From positions 10,904,298-10,968,297 of the forward strand of contig NC_051068.1 in the NCBI RefSeq assembly GCF_004664715.2: DNA of 64,000 nt, read 5' to 3'. Shown here in pieces: positions 37,340 through 48,692 of the stretch. Position numbers and translations under genes: made by a program. How positions within the stretch are numbered: position 1 is the stretch's first letter; each line of letters starts with the position of its first letter. The notes beneath the pieces are model-generated. The model made no database searches and was not told the DNA's origin. It worked only from the letters and a program-made list of their open reading frames with translations. The stretch is from Peromyscus leucopus. Lineage: Eukaryota > Chordata > Mammalia > Rodentia > Cricetidae.

Positions 37340-38625
37340 TATTTAAGTGGGTGTTGAGCACCCACACTCCGGTCCTGATGCTGATGCTCAATCATCATCC
37401 CCCAAGCCCTCCTGCTGCCTGTTGTGTTGATTGCTCCGTGGATTAGAGGGTTACATTTTTGAGAGACTTGAAAACAATTGATAAGGAAACAGGCAAGCAT
37501 TCAAAATAGAGCATCGTTTTCAATTAATTTGAACCATTAGTCACAGCATTAACTGATGATCTAAGTAGAATTTTGGTTGCTAGTATGGAGAAAACAGAAA
37601 ATAAGTTGACTGTGTTCCTTTTAGAGTCAAGATAAATTTATAGAGAACGTCTTAAGAGCTAGATCGCATTAAATCCTCTATATCATCTAGAAACACCCCG
37701 TTTGCCTCCCCTTCCTTCAGCTGGCATGTCACGTGTGTGTTCGGTGCGCCGAGGAAGGGGGAAGCAGCGGCTCAGCAGCGCAGCCCTGAGCTTTCCTTCC
37801 CAGAACGACAAGGAAAACAAGACTGTTGAGGTCAAGGCTACGTACAAACTAATGACTCCACTGAACTTGCAACAGCAAGTATTTTTCATAATTTTTTCCA
37901 GCAATTTTATCCAAAATCAATTTTGATTTTTAAAAGCTACTCTAGTCATTTTACACAAATAAAGTCTAGTCATCTAATTTCAATAGTCTTTGTTTTTATT
38001 CTGAAAATTCTTGGACAAAGTGAACAGCATTTTCTGTCGACAAAGTTACTATTTACTAATGTGAATTAGCCAGGATTCTGAAAGTAAAATGCATATGTAA
38101 ACTCCTTGAGAACCAAAACAAAACGGTCCCATCTTCCATGTACAAATGACTAGGAGCTGTTGGAAATGATGAGTAATTTGGATTGTAAGGCTACTTCAAT
38201 CTGTTTCTGAATTACAGGAAATGGGGCATCCACAGAATCAGCCAGGTCTTGACCTCTATCCGCTCTGTCCTCGTTTTCCCTGAGTGCTGGCTGGAGACAG
38301 AAAACATCACTAAACATTTTCATGACTCATTGTTCACATGCATGTCATGTTTTTATTCCGATCCCCCCTCCCCAGCTAAAGTCTTAATAATCCCCCACAA
38401 TAAAAGCCATATCCAAAATGCAGCGTATTTGAAGTCTGCAGCAGTTACCAGGAAGTAGGTTCTGAGAGCAAATGGATGAAATTCTAGCCATTTCTAAAGA
38501 GGATCCAGCTACTTAAGGGCACTGGGGTTTTCAGTGAATAGGTGTGAATATTTCAGTGCAGCCCAAGCTGCACTACAAAGCATTTATCCCTTCCAGATTC
38601 AAATACTTCCTGCACATATTTTCTA
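37340..38625. other. 3' flank of Egfem1, unassigned
   Basis: No recognised repeats over about 1.3 kb; a second AATAAA on the minus strand is at 38,352-38,357. It may contain part of a longer 3' UTR. Confidence 0.4.
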
Positions 38626-38635
38626 AAAAGTGTCT

Positions 38636-38641
38636 TTTATT
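38636..38641 (-). terminator. Candidate polyadenylation signal for Egfem1
   Basis: AATAAA on the minus strand, about 285 nt past the stop codon. Another AATAAA is at 38,357-38,352. There is no strong GT-rich downstream element at either, so which is used is unknown. Confidence 0.4.
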
Positions 38642-38679
38642 AGTTCAAATGTTACTGTGGTTCGGATCCTGAATAAACA

Positions 38680-38682
<3 letters not shown>

Positions 38683-38713
<31 letters not shown>
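38683..38713. repeat. T31 homopolymer (A31 in the gene's sense)
   Basis: An uninterrupted T run on the plus strand, lying in the probable 3' UTR of the minus-strand gene. It could cause internal oligo-dT priming and mislead transcript-end mapping. A 19-bp unit (agagaaggagaattgggca) is present twice in tandem nearby at 38,756-38,793. Confidence 0.9.
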
Positions 38714-38714
<1 letters not shown>

Positions 38715-38925
38715 GAGTGTGTCCTTCAAGGAAAGGAAGTTTGCAAGATTGGGCTAGAGAAGGAGAATTGGGCAAGAGAAGGAGAATTGGGCATGGGGGT
38801 GGTAACCTTAAGGCATCACTTTTTCACTTCGAGATGCTCCAGGTCAGGAAGGAGACCAGTGACTGCAATGTTTCCTTGCCAGCGTTAAGAGGACATACCA
38901 CTCTCTAGGAGCTGCAAAAGAGATC

Positions 38926-39107
38926 TTATTCACCTTCAGAAGAACTGTGGGTCTCTGGCTGTCCAGGAGCCAAGCCATTCTCCTTACAGGTTGGGCCCAT
39001 TCTCCTCCTGGGGCAAGCACAGCTGCCATTTACAGGGTTGCAGAGAGCTCCCCAGGAGCATTCACAGAGCAGCAGGCAGTCGGGCCCATAGTGGCCTGCC
39101 TTACATT
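38926..39107 (-). CDS. Egfem1: Egfem1 terminal coding exon: last EGF repeat, short tail and stop
   Basis: The exon begins after acceptor 'tcctcccccacag' in phase 1. It encodes ECKAGHYGPDCLLLC, then ECSWGALCNPVNGSC, then ACPRRRMGPTCKEN, followed by a hydrophilic tail (GLAPGQPETHSSSEGE) and a TAA stop at 38,928-38,926. The repeat has eight cysteines, and MGPTCKE corresponds to MGPTCRE in the last repeat of MEGF6 as I recall it. No transmembrane segment follows, so the product looks secreted, unlike MEGF10 and MEGF11. A weaker reading is splicing at GAAG|GTGAAT (donor at 38,933), which would keep phase 1 and need another exon further down. The coding call is firm; terminal status is moderate. 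Confidence 0.8.
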
Positions 39108-39119
39108 CTGTGGGGGAGG

Positions 39120-40015
39120 AAGGAAAAACCGTAACAACTCAAGTATGCTTTCAAATACGCTATTACTTCTTGGAACTGAATGAGATAATGAGAGTCTAGG
39201 AGAAAAATTCTGTTTTCTTCTGTGGTATCTTTCCCCAGTGCTAGCATGTTATGTAATAAGAGCAAGAAAGTCCCTCGGTGGAAAACGGGAGGGTGGGTGC
39301 GAGGAGAAAGTTATTGAGAAAATTGGAAAGAGGGAAAGTGAGGATAGCAACTTCTATTTCTAAAGTGCCTTCTCGGAAACTGATTACTCCATAACATTTA
39401 CAGCAGTCGCACTGTGCGGGACACAGAAATGGATTAGCTGCCTGGGGTCAGAAAAAGTCAACGCTCACTCCGAATGCACAATGTGGAGGTTTTTCTTTAG
39501 GTTAAAAACATGATTTTGTGTGCTTGTGTTGTTGAAAGTGAAATGGCTTTATATTCGACTCTTGTCTCTTAAAATATGTCAAAAGGGCCATAGATCTCCA
39601 ATGTGTCTGCGGTTGTGTTGGTGCTAAAAGGACTCGGATTCTGTAAGTTGGATTGCATTGCGCTCACCAAGAGCAGGGCAGTTAAGGTCGTGGGGGTGGG
39701 GGTCAGGGCATCACTAGAGCTATTTAAAGAGAGGACTTAAGGCAGCAGGGCCATCTGTGGGCCCTTCCTCTGTTGTCCGGGAGAGAATTAGCAGAGAATG
39801 AACACATTCGTTTTCTGCAGGACTGAGGGCAAGAAGAAAGCGCTGCCCAGCCCACAGAAGGAAGTAGATTCGGACTCCCTAGAACAGAACGCCACCTCTA
39901 AGTATTCAAGGGCTAGAGAACCTAATTTTGTTATTGTAACAGCCTGCCCCACTCCCCCCGGCACTCCCCACGCAGTCTACAGAGTAAAAAGTGGGAATTT
40001 GAAAGAGAGCAAAGC
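39120..40015. other. Last intron of Egfem1, unassigned part
   Basis: Apparently unique sequence next to the terminal exon; no repeat family recognised. Confidence 0.45.
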
Positions 40016-40019
40016 ATGA

Positions 40020-40105
40020 TATATGGGAAGGATTGGAGGGAGAGAGGTGAGGGGGGAAATGATGTAATTACATTATAATCTCAAAATATAAAAGAAGTAA
40101 TTTTT
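40020..40105 (+). mobile_element. L1 3'-terminal fragment
   Basis: 'gggaaatgatgtaattacat' followed by 'ctcaaaatataaaagaag' matches a rodent L1 3' end in sense. Confidence 0.5.
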
Positions 40106-40499
40106 AAGTGGGTTGTTAACACATTACCTCATTTGCTTTCAGCAAATATCTATGAGGTGGGCAGGACAGTGAGGGGAGCCCTCCCACTCTGGAGAGAAGT
40201 CAGTGCGTTTGGTGTGTGCTTGACAGCTCTGTCATACTCCTGCAAGGCAACAGAGCTGCTTCTGAATGCTTATCTAAGGGTCCTTCCTCCTTTGCATAAC
40301 TAACTATGTGAGAACAAAAACATTAAGCATTTTCAGAAGCTCAAGTAAAGAGTTGAAGGCCAGAAAGTAAAAAAGAACTTGGAAATATCAACATAAACAC
40401 AAAGATGTGGTCTTAGAGGGAATGAAGTACTAGAGCCCTTGGGGATATTTTTCTTTTTATTTTACTCAGTAGTGCGTGCTTGCTTGCGTGCGTGCGTGC

Positions 40500-40690
40500 A
40501 TGCATGTATGAATGGTATATGTGTAAATGAGGTTGCTCACGTACCACAGGCCACCTGTGGAGGTCAGATGGCCACTTTCTGATTACATTTGCACTATGAG
40601 TGGGTTCTGGGGATCAAACTCAGGTCTTGAGGCTTGTGCAGCAAGTGCATTTGCTCACTGTCTGAGCCATCTCCAGGCCCCTGCACAAGT
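40500..40690 (-). mobile_element. Rodent SINE (RSINE/B4 type), antisense
   Basis: 'ggatcaaactcaggtcttg' and 'gtctgagccatctccagg' are reverse-complement tRNA-type SINE head; a (TGCG)n tail lies at 40,476-40,505. Confidence 0.75.
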
Positions 40691-40924
40691 TCTTCCTGGG
40701 CATCTTTACCATGGTTGATTTTGTTTTTGACTTGCATTATGTAGGCAGATTAAAATGCACTGTAGCTTTCTTGTCTTGCTCAAATAGATTTTAAATATGA
40801 AGCAGAAATATAAACTAAAGCTTCAATTAACTATTTTCATGATGACTCAGCATTAAACACAACAGCCAAGTATCTGTTCAGGAAGACACTGGGCCAGCAA
40901 TGTGAATGATGCTCACCAATGCAT

Positions 40925-41108
40925 GTGGGGCCAGTGAGATGGCTCAGGTCTTAAAGGCTTCTGTTACCACGTCAGATTGCCTCAGTTTGAACCCCAGGAC
41001 TCCTGCAAGTTGTCCTTTGATCTCAATGTGCATACCCACCATATCATTACACATGCTCATGCATGCATACACAAACAACAAATAAATTCAATAAAAATAA
41101 AGATGAAT
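40925..41108 (+). mobile_element. B2/B3-type SINE
   Basis: 'ggggccagtgagatggctc', 'caagttgtcctttgatctc', ending in an A-rich 'aaataaattcaataaaaa' tail. Confidence 0.8.
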
Positions 41109-41199
41109 CTGTTCTCTAAATTTTAGGCTCTGTGGAAAGCTAAGAAAAAAAAAAACACTCATTTCAAAATGAGCCCAACACACGAGCTCTGCCCAGAGT

Positions 41200-41600
41200 C
41201 TTGCAAGATTATGCAGTTTGGTGGTAAGACCACATTTTTTTGTTCAAAGAGTTATTAGCCAGGATCTCTCCTGAGCAGGGAGAATCTGATTTTAATTTAT
41301 AAAAATACCACATTTTCATGTTAATAACCATGTGTATTTAAGACATCTGTTTGAATGTCTGCAAATGTTAATTTACCAAGGGGAGGGGTGAATGATCCAA
41401 TAAAAAGTTGTTACATTCTTTTATGAATTAATATTATGGCTGTTTAATAGGTCCTTTACCAGAGTTAAGCTAAAACGAGGCCTTTTATCTTTACGGAGCC
41501 GGCATAGACACAGCTGCTCACAGTTAATATTGCAGATGAACTGTAACTAATTGAAAATAAAAATGCAAATAAAAGACCTTGTAGTACATCTATACAGGCC
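41200..41600. promoter_or_regulatory. Candidate conserved non-coding element
   Basis: About 400 bp of non-repetitive AT-rich DNA in the last intron of Egfem1. It has several TAAT homeodomain-type cores and an octamer-like 'aaaatgcaaataaa' at about 41,560. Conservation has not been tested. Confidence 0.25.
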
Positions 41601-41844
41601 TGGTGCCTCGAGAGTCCCTGACAAGAGGGACTCTCAAGGTTCCATGGAGAACAGATACACTACCAGAACTGAGCCATGCCATGTAGTAATTTCCTCACAC
41701 ATAGCAAGGGACTGTAATACAGCACTTAGGGCACACAAAGCAATGTGAGCCCTTACCTTGAACCCTAATCACCATAAGTTTCCATTAGTACCTAGTATTA
41801 TTTTATACTTCTGATTTTTAAGTCACACTTTTAATTTATTTATT

Positions 41845-42020
41845 CTCCCTGCCCCCATGTCTGTGTGTGTTTGGGGGATGGGAAACAAACCGCTTAAGGT
41901 CAGAGGACAGCTTACCAGAGTCAGTTCTCACCTTCCACACTGGCAGGACTTGGGATCAAATCCAGACTGTTAGGATTAACGGCAAGTGCCCTTACCCGCT
42001 AAGCCATCTTGCTTGCCCTG
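41845..42020 (-). mobile_element. Rodent SINE, antisense
   Basis: 'ggatcaaatccagactgtt' and 'ccgctaagccatcttgc' are the reverse complement of a tRNA-type SINE head. Confidence 0.65.
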
Positions 42021-42029
42021 ATTCGTTAT

Positions 42030-42355
42030 CATCTGCTGCATGTGTATGTGTGAGTGTGAGTACTTGTGTGCCGCACAGCATGTGTGAAGGTCAAAGGACA
42101 AGTCTGAAGAATTAGTGCCGGCCTTTCCACTTGTTTCTGAAGGAGGGTGTCTCTTGGTGCCATTGCGTAGGTCAGGTGAGCTGGCACACGAGCTTTGGAC
42201 TGGTTCTCCTGTCTCTGCCTCCCATTTCCCATAAGAGTGTTGGGATTCCAGATACACACTTGGTATCTATCTTTTTACCTGCATCCAGGCATAGGTCTTA
42301 GACTGTCAGGCTGGTGGTACAAATGCTTCTACCCACTGAGCCATCCTTTGGGCCC
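42030..42355 (-). mobile_element. RSINE/B4-type SINE, antisense
   Basis: 'gaaggtcaaaggacaagtc', 'tgtctctgcctcccatttc', 'acccactgagccatcctttg'. Lies next to the previous antisense SINE, same orientation. Confidence 0.65.
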
Positions 42356-42664
42356 TAGGCATTAGTTAAACCATTGCAAGTTTCCTATGTTAGAATCTTC
42401 TATGATGTTGGACATTTTCTACATAACACTATATAATATGGCAGCCAGTGGCTATCAGTGGACACTGAGGATGTAAAATATATCCTGCGACTTGGAACAG
42501 GTGGATCTTAAGTTAAAATCAGCAGTGGCAGGAAGTTCCTGACTCTTAGGTCTCACATGCAGACAGAGAAGCAACATCAATTCCTCAAATCTTTTTATCA
42601 AGAGAGGTGCAATATAAAAACAGCACAAAAGGGAGGTGCTGGCATGGAGCACTAAAACTCTGTC

Positions 42665-42840
42665 TCTGAACCAGGACCGTCTACTCAGAATCTCAAATCT
42701 GCCATTTACTTGTTGTATAACATAGGCAAATTATTGCTTTTTTATAGATTTCTTCTTCCTACTCTATAATACGAGAAGGCTGATGGAAGTGAGGGAATTT
42801 ATGCATAGCACGTAATAGCCACTCAATGGACATTAGTAGT
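42665..42840 (+). mobile_element. MIR SINE
   Basis: 'catttacttgttgtataac' then 'gcacgtaatagccactcaat' follows MIR ('tgacc-tgggcaag', 'agcacatagtaggcactcaat'). Confidence 0.65.
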
Positions 42841-42849
42841 TTTTCTCAA

Positions 42850-43905
42850 TATGCAGGTGGGACCACAAATGCTATAGGTGTGCCTCTTTTAGTGAACATT
42901 CCGTGGATGACATATGTGTCATAGATATTTGTTCTGACAGAATAATTTCAGATATGACAGGGTGCAACAACTTTTGTCCATCATGTCTCCAAAGAAGCAA
43001 GAATTCTTTCAGCAAACACTTGTTGGTGTATCTACTTTTCTAGTCTAAGCACATTCATATATTGTATTGTCTACTAACTTAGATCCTCTGTATCCTACTT
43101 TATCAAACAGAAATGGGAACATGGACAACTTCTTGGGTTTGTGGGCTGCATTAAATGAATGCAAGCCCTTTAGAATGCTGCCTTGTGTTCCAGGAAAGCA
43201 GCTGCTATTGATATTGCTCAGAAGAGAGCTGGGATGTGAAGTGATGCTGGGTGACTAGAAATATTTTGAAGCCTGGAAGGCTCTCACCATTACAGAGACC
43301 ACAAGCTCATGGCTTACTAGTGTAGGAATCTTAACAATAAGTAACCTTAACCCTGTTCTTTTGAAGATAAGCAAAGTAAATCCTGAGATTAAACATTCAA
43401 TGTGGGGTCTTATCTGAGCTGGTTCTGTGTCTTGGGTCTGAGGTGAATTATATAAAACCTTTTGATCTAGCAAGCATCCATCAAGTTACACTGCAGGTGA
43501 TTTGATGCCAATCACTTCAATCCACTCTCCCCTCTTCATTGGACAGTTGCTAAATTATCGTAACTTTACATTCTAAATCATTCTTTCTGTGGGTGAGAAG
43601 GAAAACAAAGTATAAATATCAATTCCCAAAGACAATCTGGGTTATTGGATCTTGAATACTACCTAGATGATGACAGTTTATTTTCATTCTAGTGGGTTTT
43701 TGGAGTCACCTTCTGTTCATTGTATCTCTGAGGAAGTCTGTTACCTAAGGTGTTGGGATGGAGTACCTATGATGTAACATCTACACACTGATTCCTCAAA
43801 CTGAAGAAGCATTGCTGGACAATGCCCTTTTATAGGTTGTCATTTCCAGCACTGAGGTGTCTGTGGATCCCTGTATCACTCTGGATTTTTGCTCTTTGGT
43901 CATAC
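42850..43905. other. Last intron of Egfem1, unassigned part
   Basis: No gene or repeat recognised. Confidence 0.45.
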
Positions 43906-44034
43906 CTGTTTCACATCTGGCTCCTGTCCTTCCTGGTGGGCAGAGACATTTTCCTGTGATTGGATGGCAAGAACTTTCTCCTTCACAGTCACACGGCTGA
44001 CGACAATTGTCCCCAAACATTCCAGGTGGACATT
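43906..44034 (-). CDS. Egfem1: Egfem1 exon: laminin-type EGF repeat (sixth, penultimate)
   Basis: This exon is 129 bp, after acceptor 'ttcctctgtag' and before donor CAG|GTATGA, phase 1. The product is ECPPGMFGDNCRQPC, then DCEGESSCHPITGKC, then LCPPGRTGARCET, with eight cysteines. From memory, the LCPPGR-G--C stretch just before a final repeat is also found near the C-terminus of MEGF6, where it reads CPPGRAGTTC. That similarity is the main argument for a MEGF6 paralogue and against MEGF10, MEGF11 or PEAR1, whose repeats do not match. Confidence 0.89.
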
Positions 44035-44100
44035 CTACAGAGGAATGAGACATGCTGGGATATAAAGCCTTGAATTATCAAGGGTGCAAAATTTCGTTGA

Positions 44101-44206
44101 ATACCCTCCTAAGTAGAAAATAGAGTTATTTTAGGAAGTCCAGAATACTCTGTTTTACATTCAGGTTTGGTAAAGATCAATATTTTTGTGGCTGTACATC
44201 TGAGGG
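44101..44206. repeat. Intronic segment paralogous to 46,357-46,470
   Basis: About 106 bp with clear colinear similarity to 46,357-46,470 ('ctaagtagaaaatagagtt' versus 'ttaagtagaaagcagaatt'; 'acatctgaggga' versus 'gcatctgaggga'). It lies 67 bp upstream of the sixth exon. Confidence 0.75.
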
Positions 44207-44209
44207 AAT

Positions 44210-45335
44210 ATGCAAATTCATATCAACAGATATTAAGATTCAAGTGCAGATGGTAAAGGTGATAAAGTGGGTTTTTCTGTTCAGCAGAGGATATCTGGGT
44301 AATTCTCAGGAGTAAGATCCATCATCTGACTGATCTGACAACCAGTTCTCTAAACTTAGTTACTTTGACACTGGTTTATAATATTCTAGAATGTAAGTAA
44401 GCTTTTCTGAAAAATCTTAAGCAGCCAGACCATGTATACAACTCGTATTATTTCCATTAATGTGAAAATTATTGTTCATCTCCCTAGAATAGTGTATGCC
44501 CCATGCTTTCCACTGTATTTCTAGAATTTAACACAGAAAAAGATAATAGTTTCTGTCCTATTGAACTACTAAATAATAAATGAAATAAAATAAAATAAAT
44601 AAATAAAAATAAAATATGTAAAGCTGTGGTGATGTTTTAAAATATAGACAGACTACTTAAAAAGTTCATAGGCAGAAATTTTGATTCACCATATAGAATG
44701 AAGTTACCATGATCCTTATAACATTATCATCTTTATCATCATTATCATCACCATCATCACCATCATCATCATCGTTATAATGCTATACAAAAATCCATAC
44801 TTGATGTGACCACAGTGATGCTCTCAGGTTTTTTGGCAACATTTTAATTGATCCAATCTTTTAAGACTTTGTAATATATGTAATATTTATTTCAAGCTGG
44901 TTATTCCTGTTTCTTTCATATTTCATACACATTCATAGCTGTGGTTACTCTTGTGATAAATGCCCAATTCTTGTCTTTAAATATTTACAAAACTCCTCTG
45001 ATTGGTCTCAATACCACAAAGCCAGGCATTTCTGTCACATTCTTATACTAGGCATTTCATGAAATATTTAATCTTATTCAGAGGTATAACCCTTTCCTAT
45101 ACTGACTTAGAGCTTTCATTTTGAGATATTACATGAGAGAACAATATGTTGACCCACTAGTAAGAATAGCAGAGGAATCTGATTATACTGGCCCCTGAAT
45201 ATATTCCTTATAGTGTAATGTATAAATTGAAAGAGTAAGTGACCAAATTTGATTTAGAATTTCATGTTCACGAATAGATTAGAAGACCTCATGCTCACAA
45301 AGCATTCTCACAGATATGTACTTTAAAACCCTTGC
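44210..45335. other. Intron of Egfem1, mostly unassigned
   Basis: Contains an A-rich AAATA tract (44,575-44,617) and an (ATC)n microsatellite (44,725-44,774). Otherwise unrecognised. Confidence 0.5.
44725..44774. repeat. (ATC)n microsatellite
   Basis: Trinucleotide catcat/catcac array, slightly degenerate. Confidence 0.93.
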
Positions 45336-45340
45336 CATAC

Positions 45341-45469
45341 CTTGTTCACAATGGTTGCCATGGAAACCTGCTGGGCAAACACACTGTCCTTTTGCTACAT
45401 CACAACTGGCTCCATTTCGGCAGTCACAGGTGTGAACACAATTAAAGCCATGAAATCCAGGAGGACATT
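45341..45469 (-). CDS. Egfem1: Egfem1 exon: laminin-type EGF repeat (fifth)
   Basis: This exon is 129 bp, after acceptor 'atcttctag' and before donor AAG|GTATGG, phase 1. It encodes ECPPGFHGFNCVHTC, then DCRNGASCDVAKGQC, and ends CPAGFHGNHCEQ, with eight cysteines. Its N-terminal half resembles that of the next exon (ECPPGMFG versus ECPPGFHG), as expected for repeats grown by exon duplication. The upstream intron carries a MaLR LTR about 270 bp away. No disabling change is seen. Confidence 0.88.
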
Positions 45470-45738
45470 CTAGAAGATAGAAATGTCAAAATGCTATCTT
45501 TAACTTAAAACAAAATGAAATATTATTGTTCATGTTTTTATCAAGCCTAAAAATGATACAAAAGGGAAGAATTAGATGTACAGGGAATCATACAAGAAAT
45601 TAATGATAAAAAATCGGGTTTATGTTATTTTCTAAAACTAGTAAAGCCCATGAGAAGATCTGAAATATCTTCATAATGCTATTTTGCTTTGATGTACTGT
45701 AGTTGGCCAAAGATGGCACTACAACCCTCCTGTTGTAG

Positions 45739-46060
45739 TTTAGAGGTGATATGTCCCCATAAGGGCACATATTTGAACTCTTGGTGTCAAGCTGCTCATA
45801 CTGTTTGGAGTATTTGTGGAACCTTTAGGTGGATCTACTGGAGGAACACTGGGGTCAGGCCTGGAAGCTGCAAAGCTTCATTCCCTCTCTGCTCACTCTT
45901 TGCTTCCTGAGTGTAGATACAAGGTGACCAGCCAGTCTCCTGCTCCTTGATTGCCTAATCTCAAATCTGCCCTGTTAAGACAGATGGTATCCTTGTGGGT
46001 CTATAAACAAAGGCAAGCTCTTTTCCTCAATTACTTTATCACACAAACAGAAAAGAAATT
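45739..46060 (+). mobile_element. MaLR LTR (ORR1/MT-like)
   Basis: 'gttgtagtttagaggtgat', 'tgtggaacctttaggtgga', 'ctttgcttcctgagtgtag' are in MaLR LTR order, sense. Ends uncertain. Confidence 0.6.
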
Positions 46061-46356
46061 AAAACATCTAAAACCTAAACCTAAGCTTCTGATTCAGGCT
46101 AAATCTAGAGATACTAATATTGAATTAAATTCCTTAAACAAATAAAATACTGTGTGTGAAAAGTGATTTATTTATATTTGAAGTCCTGGGAGTGAACTTC
46201 CAGGGACTGAACATGAAGGAAACAGGAAATGATGAAAAAGCAGGACAAAGAGGATGAGGAAGAGAGAAAATATATTGTATAAGCAGTAGGGTGTCATTTT
46301 ATGTGTAAGTTAGGTTTTACAGTCAGCGGGATTTAATGTTTGAAAAGGTTCTTGGG

Positions 46357-46470
46357 ATATCCTCTTAAGTAGAAAGCAGAATTATCTTAGTAAGCCCAGA
46401 ACACTCTGTCTTAGCTCCATTTTTGGAAGAGACTGATTTTTTTTGTGTGTCTAGGCATCTGAGGGAGCAC
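46357..46470. repeat. Intronic segment paralogous to 44,101-44,206
   Basis: Partner copy of the segment upstream of the sixth exon. It lies about 890 bp upstream of the fifth exon, with a MaLR LTR between. Confidence 0.75.
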
Positions 46471-46479
46471 TTGTTATAT

Positions 46480-47170
46480 ATCTTGGGACTGTGAACACCA
46501 GCCCAGTGGATTTCTATGTAGGATAAACTTATCTTCTCATGGAGATGCTCACCTTGGAGTAACAGGAACTACGCTTGACTATGAATAAAAAAAATTTCCA
46601 TTTCCTTCCTTGAGTATTCTCTCATGTGGTCACTCATCTGTTTTACAAAATCCACTCACTTGACAATTATTCATTATTTCCCTAATCACCCCCATCCCTC
46701 TCTCCCACCTCCTTTTTAGGAATGTAACAGTGAATATTCTTAGTGTAGATGATGCTTCTCCAATATCCAGTGGGGCAGAGGAAAAACAGGAAACACAAAA
46801 GGAATTAAATAACATAAACAAAACATAAACATTCCCTTTACCAACCTCATTGTAACTATTGAGTAAAAGGAAAAGTACAGTTTCTCCTTTTGATCTTATG
46901 AATGTTAGATAGAGAATACACAGAAGATTCCTGTGTCTTCCTTTCTTTAGTTATATATAAAACTGAGGAATAATGGTTGCATTGCTTGCTTTTCCATTTT
47001 ACTCAATAATCTTATGTTTCCAAGTTGCTTAATTAGGAAATTTAGATGCATCTTTTCTTTCTCTTTAATATTTCGGTCACCATCACAGTGGATTGTTATC
47101 CTGATGTATTGTTTTATTTGTGCATTTCCATTCTCATCCCAGTCCAGTTATGTTTTACATCCTAGCCTGT
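46480..47170. other. Intron of Egfem1, unassigned
   Basis: T-rich; may include antisense old L1 near 46,900-47,160, not certain. Confidence 0.4.
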
Positions 47171-47174
47171 GATT

Positions 47175-47455
47175 TGACTGTACTGTTCCCCCATAATCTC
47201 TGTGTCTAAACATTTGCTTCCCAGCTAGTGATGCTGTTCAGGGGCATAACAAGACCTGTTGGAGGTGATGCCTTGCTAGAGGAAGCGCATCACAGAGATG
47301 GGACTTGAGGATCTGTAGCAACAGTGAGAAAGGGCCTGGGTTTTCACTCTACCATCCCACAGGTATATTGAAGCCAAACCCTTGTTCCTAATAAACAGCA
47401 ATATACCTGCTCATCTCAGTTATCTCATCTTGGTGGTATTTCCTTAATCTAAAAC
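47175..47455 (+). mobile_element. MaLR-like LTR fragment
   Basis: 'gacctgttggaggtgatgcc', 'ttgctagaggaagcgcatc' and 'ccttgttcctaataaacagc' are in MaLR order, sense. Confidence 0.55.
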
Positions 47456-47754
47456 ACTCTTTGCTAACCTTATAGTATAAATGTGATGGGTTCTAAATAA
47501 ATACTTTTTCTATCCTTTACCTCTTACTTCAGTTTCAGAAACAAAACAAAGGAAACAAATGAACAAAAACCACAAAATGTCTGATTTTGTATTCTTAGCC
47601 CTAAAACACCAGACTAGTTACAAGAGTTTGAATCCCCAAATGCTTGGTGATGCCCATCCTATTCCTGACGTTGAAAGAAAAGGAACATGGTTAATAGCAT
47701 TTCAGACACTTTGGAAAATCCTTTGTATTCTAAGTGACATCCACCAAGCTCTGG

Positions 47755-47910
47755 TCATTCATCTCCATGCTCAGTGCTTAAACATGATTTCCTATTAGTC
47801 CTCATGACAACCTTTATTAACCCACTATGCACATGGTAAAGCCGGCAGAGGTAGGCTGTCTAGGACAAATTCTAGAGTCCACACTCTCATGTGTGCCCTC
47901 TGAGTAATAC
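47755..47910 (+). mobile_element. MIR SINE
   Basis: 'attagtcctcatgacaacc' then 'gagtccacactctcatgtg' follow the MIR 3' half. Confidence 0.6.
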
Positions 47911-47914
47911 TGTC

Positions 47915-48400
47915 AAATCAGGACTCTCAGGGGCCAAGTCATTGTCTAAGCTTCTTGTTTTTCAATTTTAGCTTAAAATGTGGAGTGCAAATATAGCAAC
48001 AGTATTAGAAACCATTTTGAAAGACAAACTGAAGGCAGATATTTCAGAAGCAAGTCATGGCTAACATGCGATATAAGCAGCAATTTCATCTATTATTGCC
48101 CAAGGGCACCTGGAACAGACTCACAGCTGGTTCATGGTGTGTCTGTCTGCTGAGTGTATTTCCAAGTAATAATGGGATAGTCGAGCCAGTTATAGGTAGA
48201 AAAGTCTAAGAATTTTAAAGTTCAATTTTTTTCATCATGGTAATTGTTAAAATTTAAATTTTCAATTTAAGCAGTGAAACTCTCTCCACTTACAGTAATA
48301 TTCACTAAAAGTTGTGTAATTTGATTTAATATGAATATACTCTCTCTATGATTTAAAATAGTTTTGAAGTTTAGAACCTTCCATATAGCACACACTGTTT
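47915..48400. other. Intron of Egfem1, unassigned
   Basis: No gene or repeat recognised. Confidence 0.5.
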
Positions 48401-48402
48401 AC

Positions 48403-48531
48403 CATGCTCACAGCTTTGTCCGTAGTACCCGCTGGGGCACTCACAGCCTCCAGAATGCCTGCTGCAAATCCCACCATTCTGACATGAGCAATTGAATTTG
48501 CAGCCTGGGCCGTAATTACCAGAAGAACACG
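48403..48531 (-). CDS. Egfem1: Egfem1 exon: laminin-type EGF repeat (fourth)
   Basis: This exon is 129 bp, with acceptor 'ttttcttcctcag' and donor ATG|GTAAAC, phase 1 on both sides. The product joins as ACSSGNYGPGCKFNC, then SCQNGGICSRHSGGC, and ends CPSGYYGQSCEH. It has the eight cysteines of a laminin-type EGF module and the family's CQNGG loop. A hAT-type DNA element and an LTR-split SINE lie within 1.2 kb upstream in the intron but do not touch the splice signals. The reading frame is open through the whole exon. Confidence 0.88.
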
Positions 48532-48692
48532 CTGAGGAAGAAAACATGAAAATATTAGGATTTGTCCAAAGACCATTAAAAATTAATAAGTTCAAAGATG
48601 GCGAAAAACTATCATTAATGAAGAAATGAGTACACATAAACCACCAACTAACCCAGTTAAAATGGAGAACTCACAGCCTAGGTATGTGGTAA

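Noticed and set aside
38934..39107. Splicing of the last exon at GAAG|GTGAAT instead of reading to the TAA
   Set aside because: Possible and in phase, but no further EGF-type or tail exon is seen downstream, and the MEGF6-like end makes a stop here reasonable. Kept as an alternative only.
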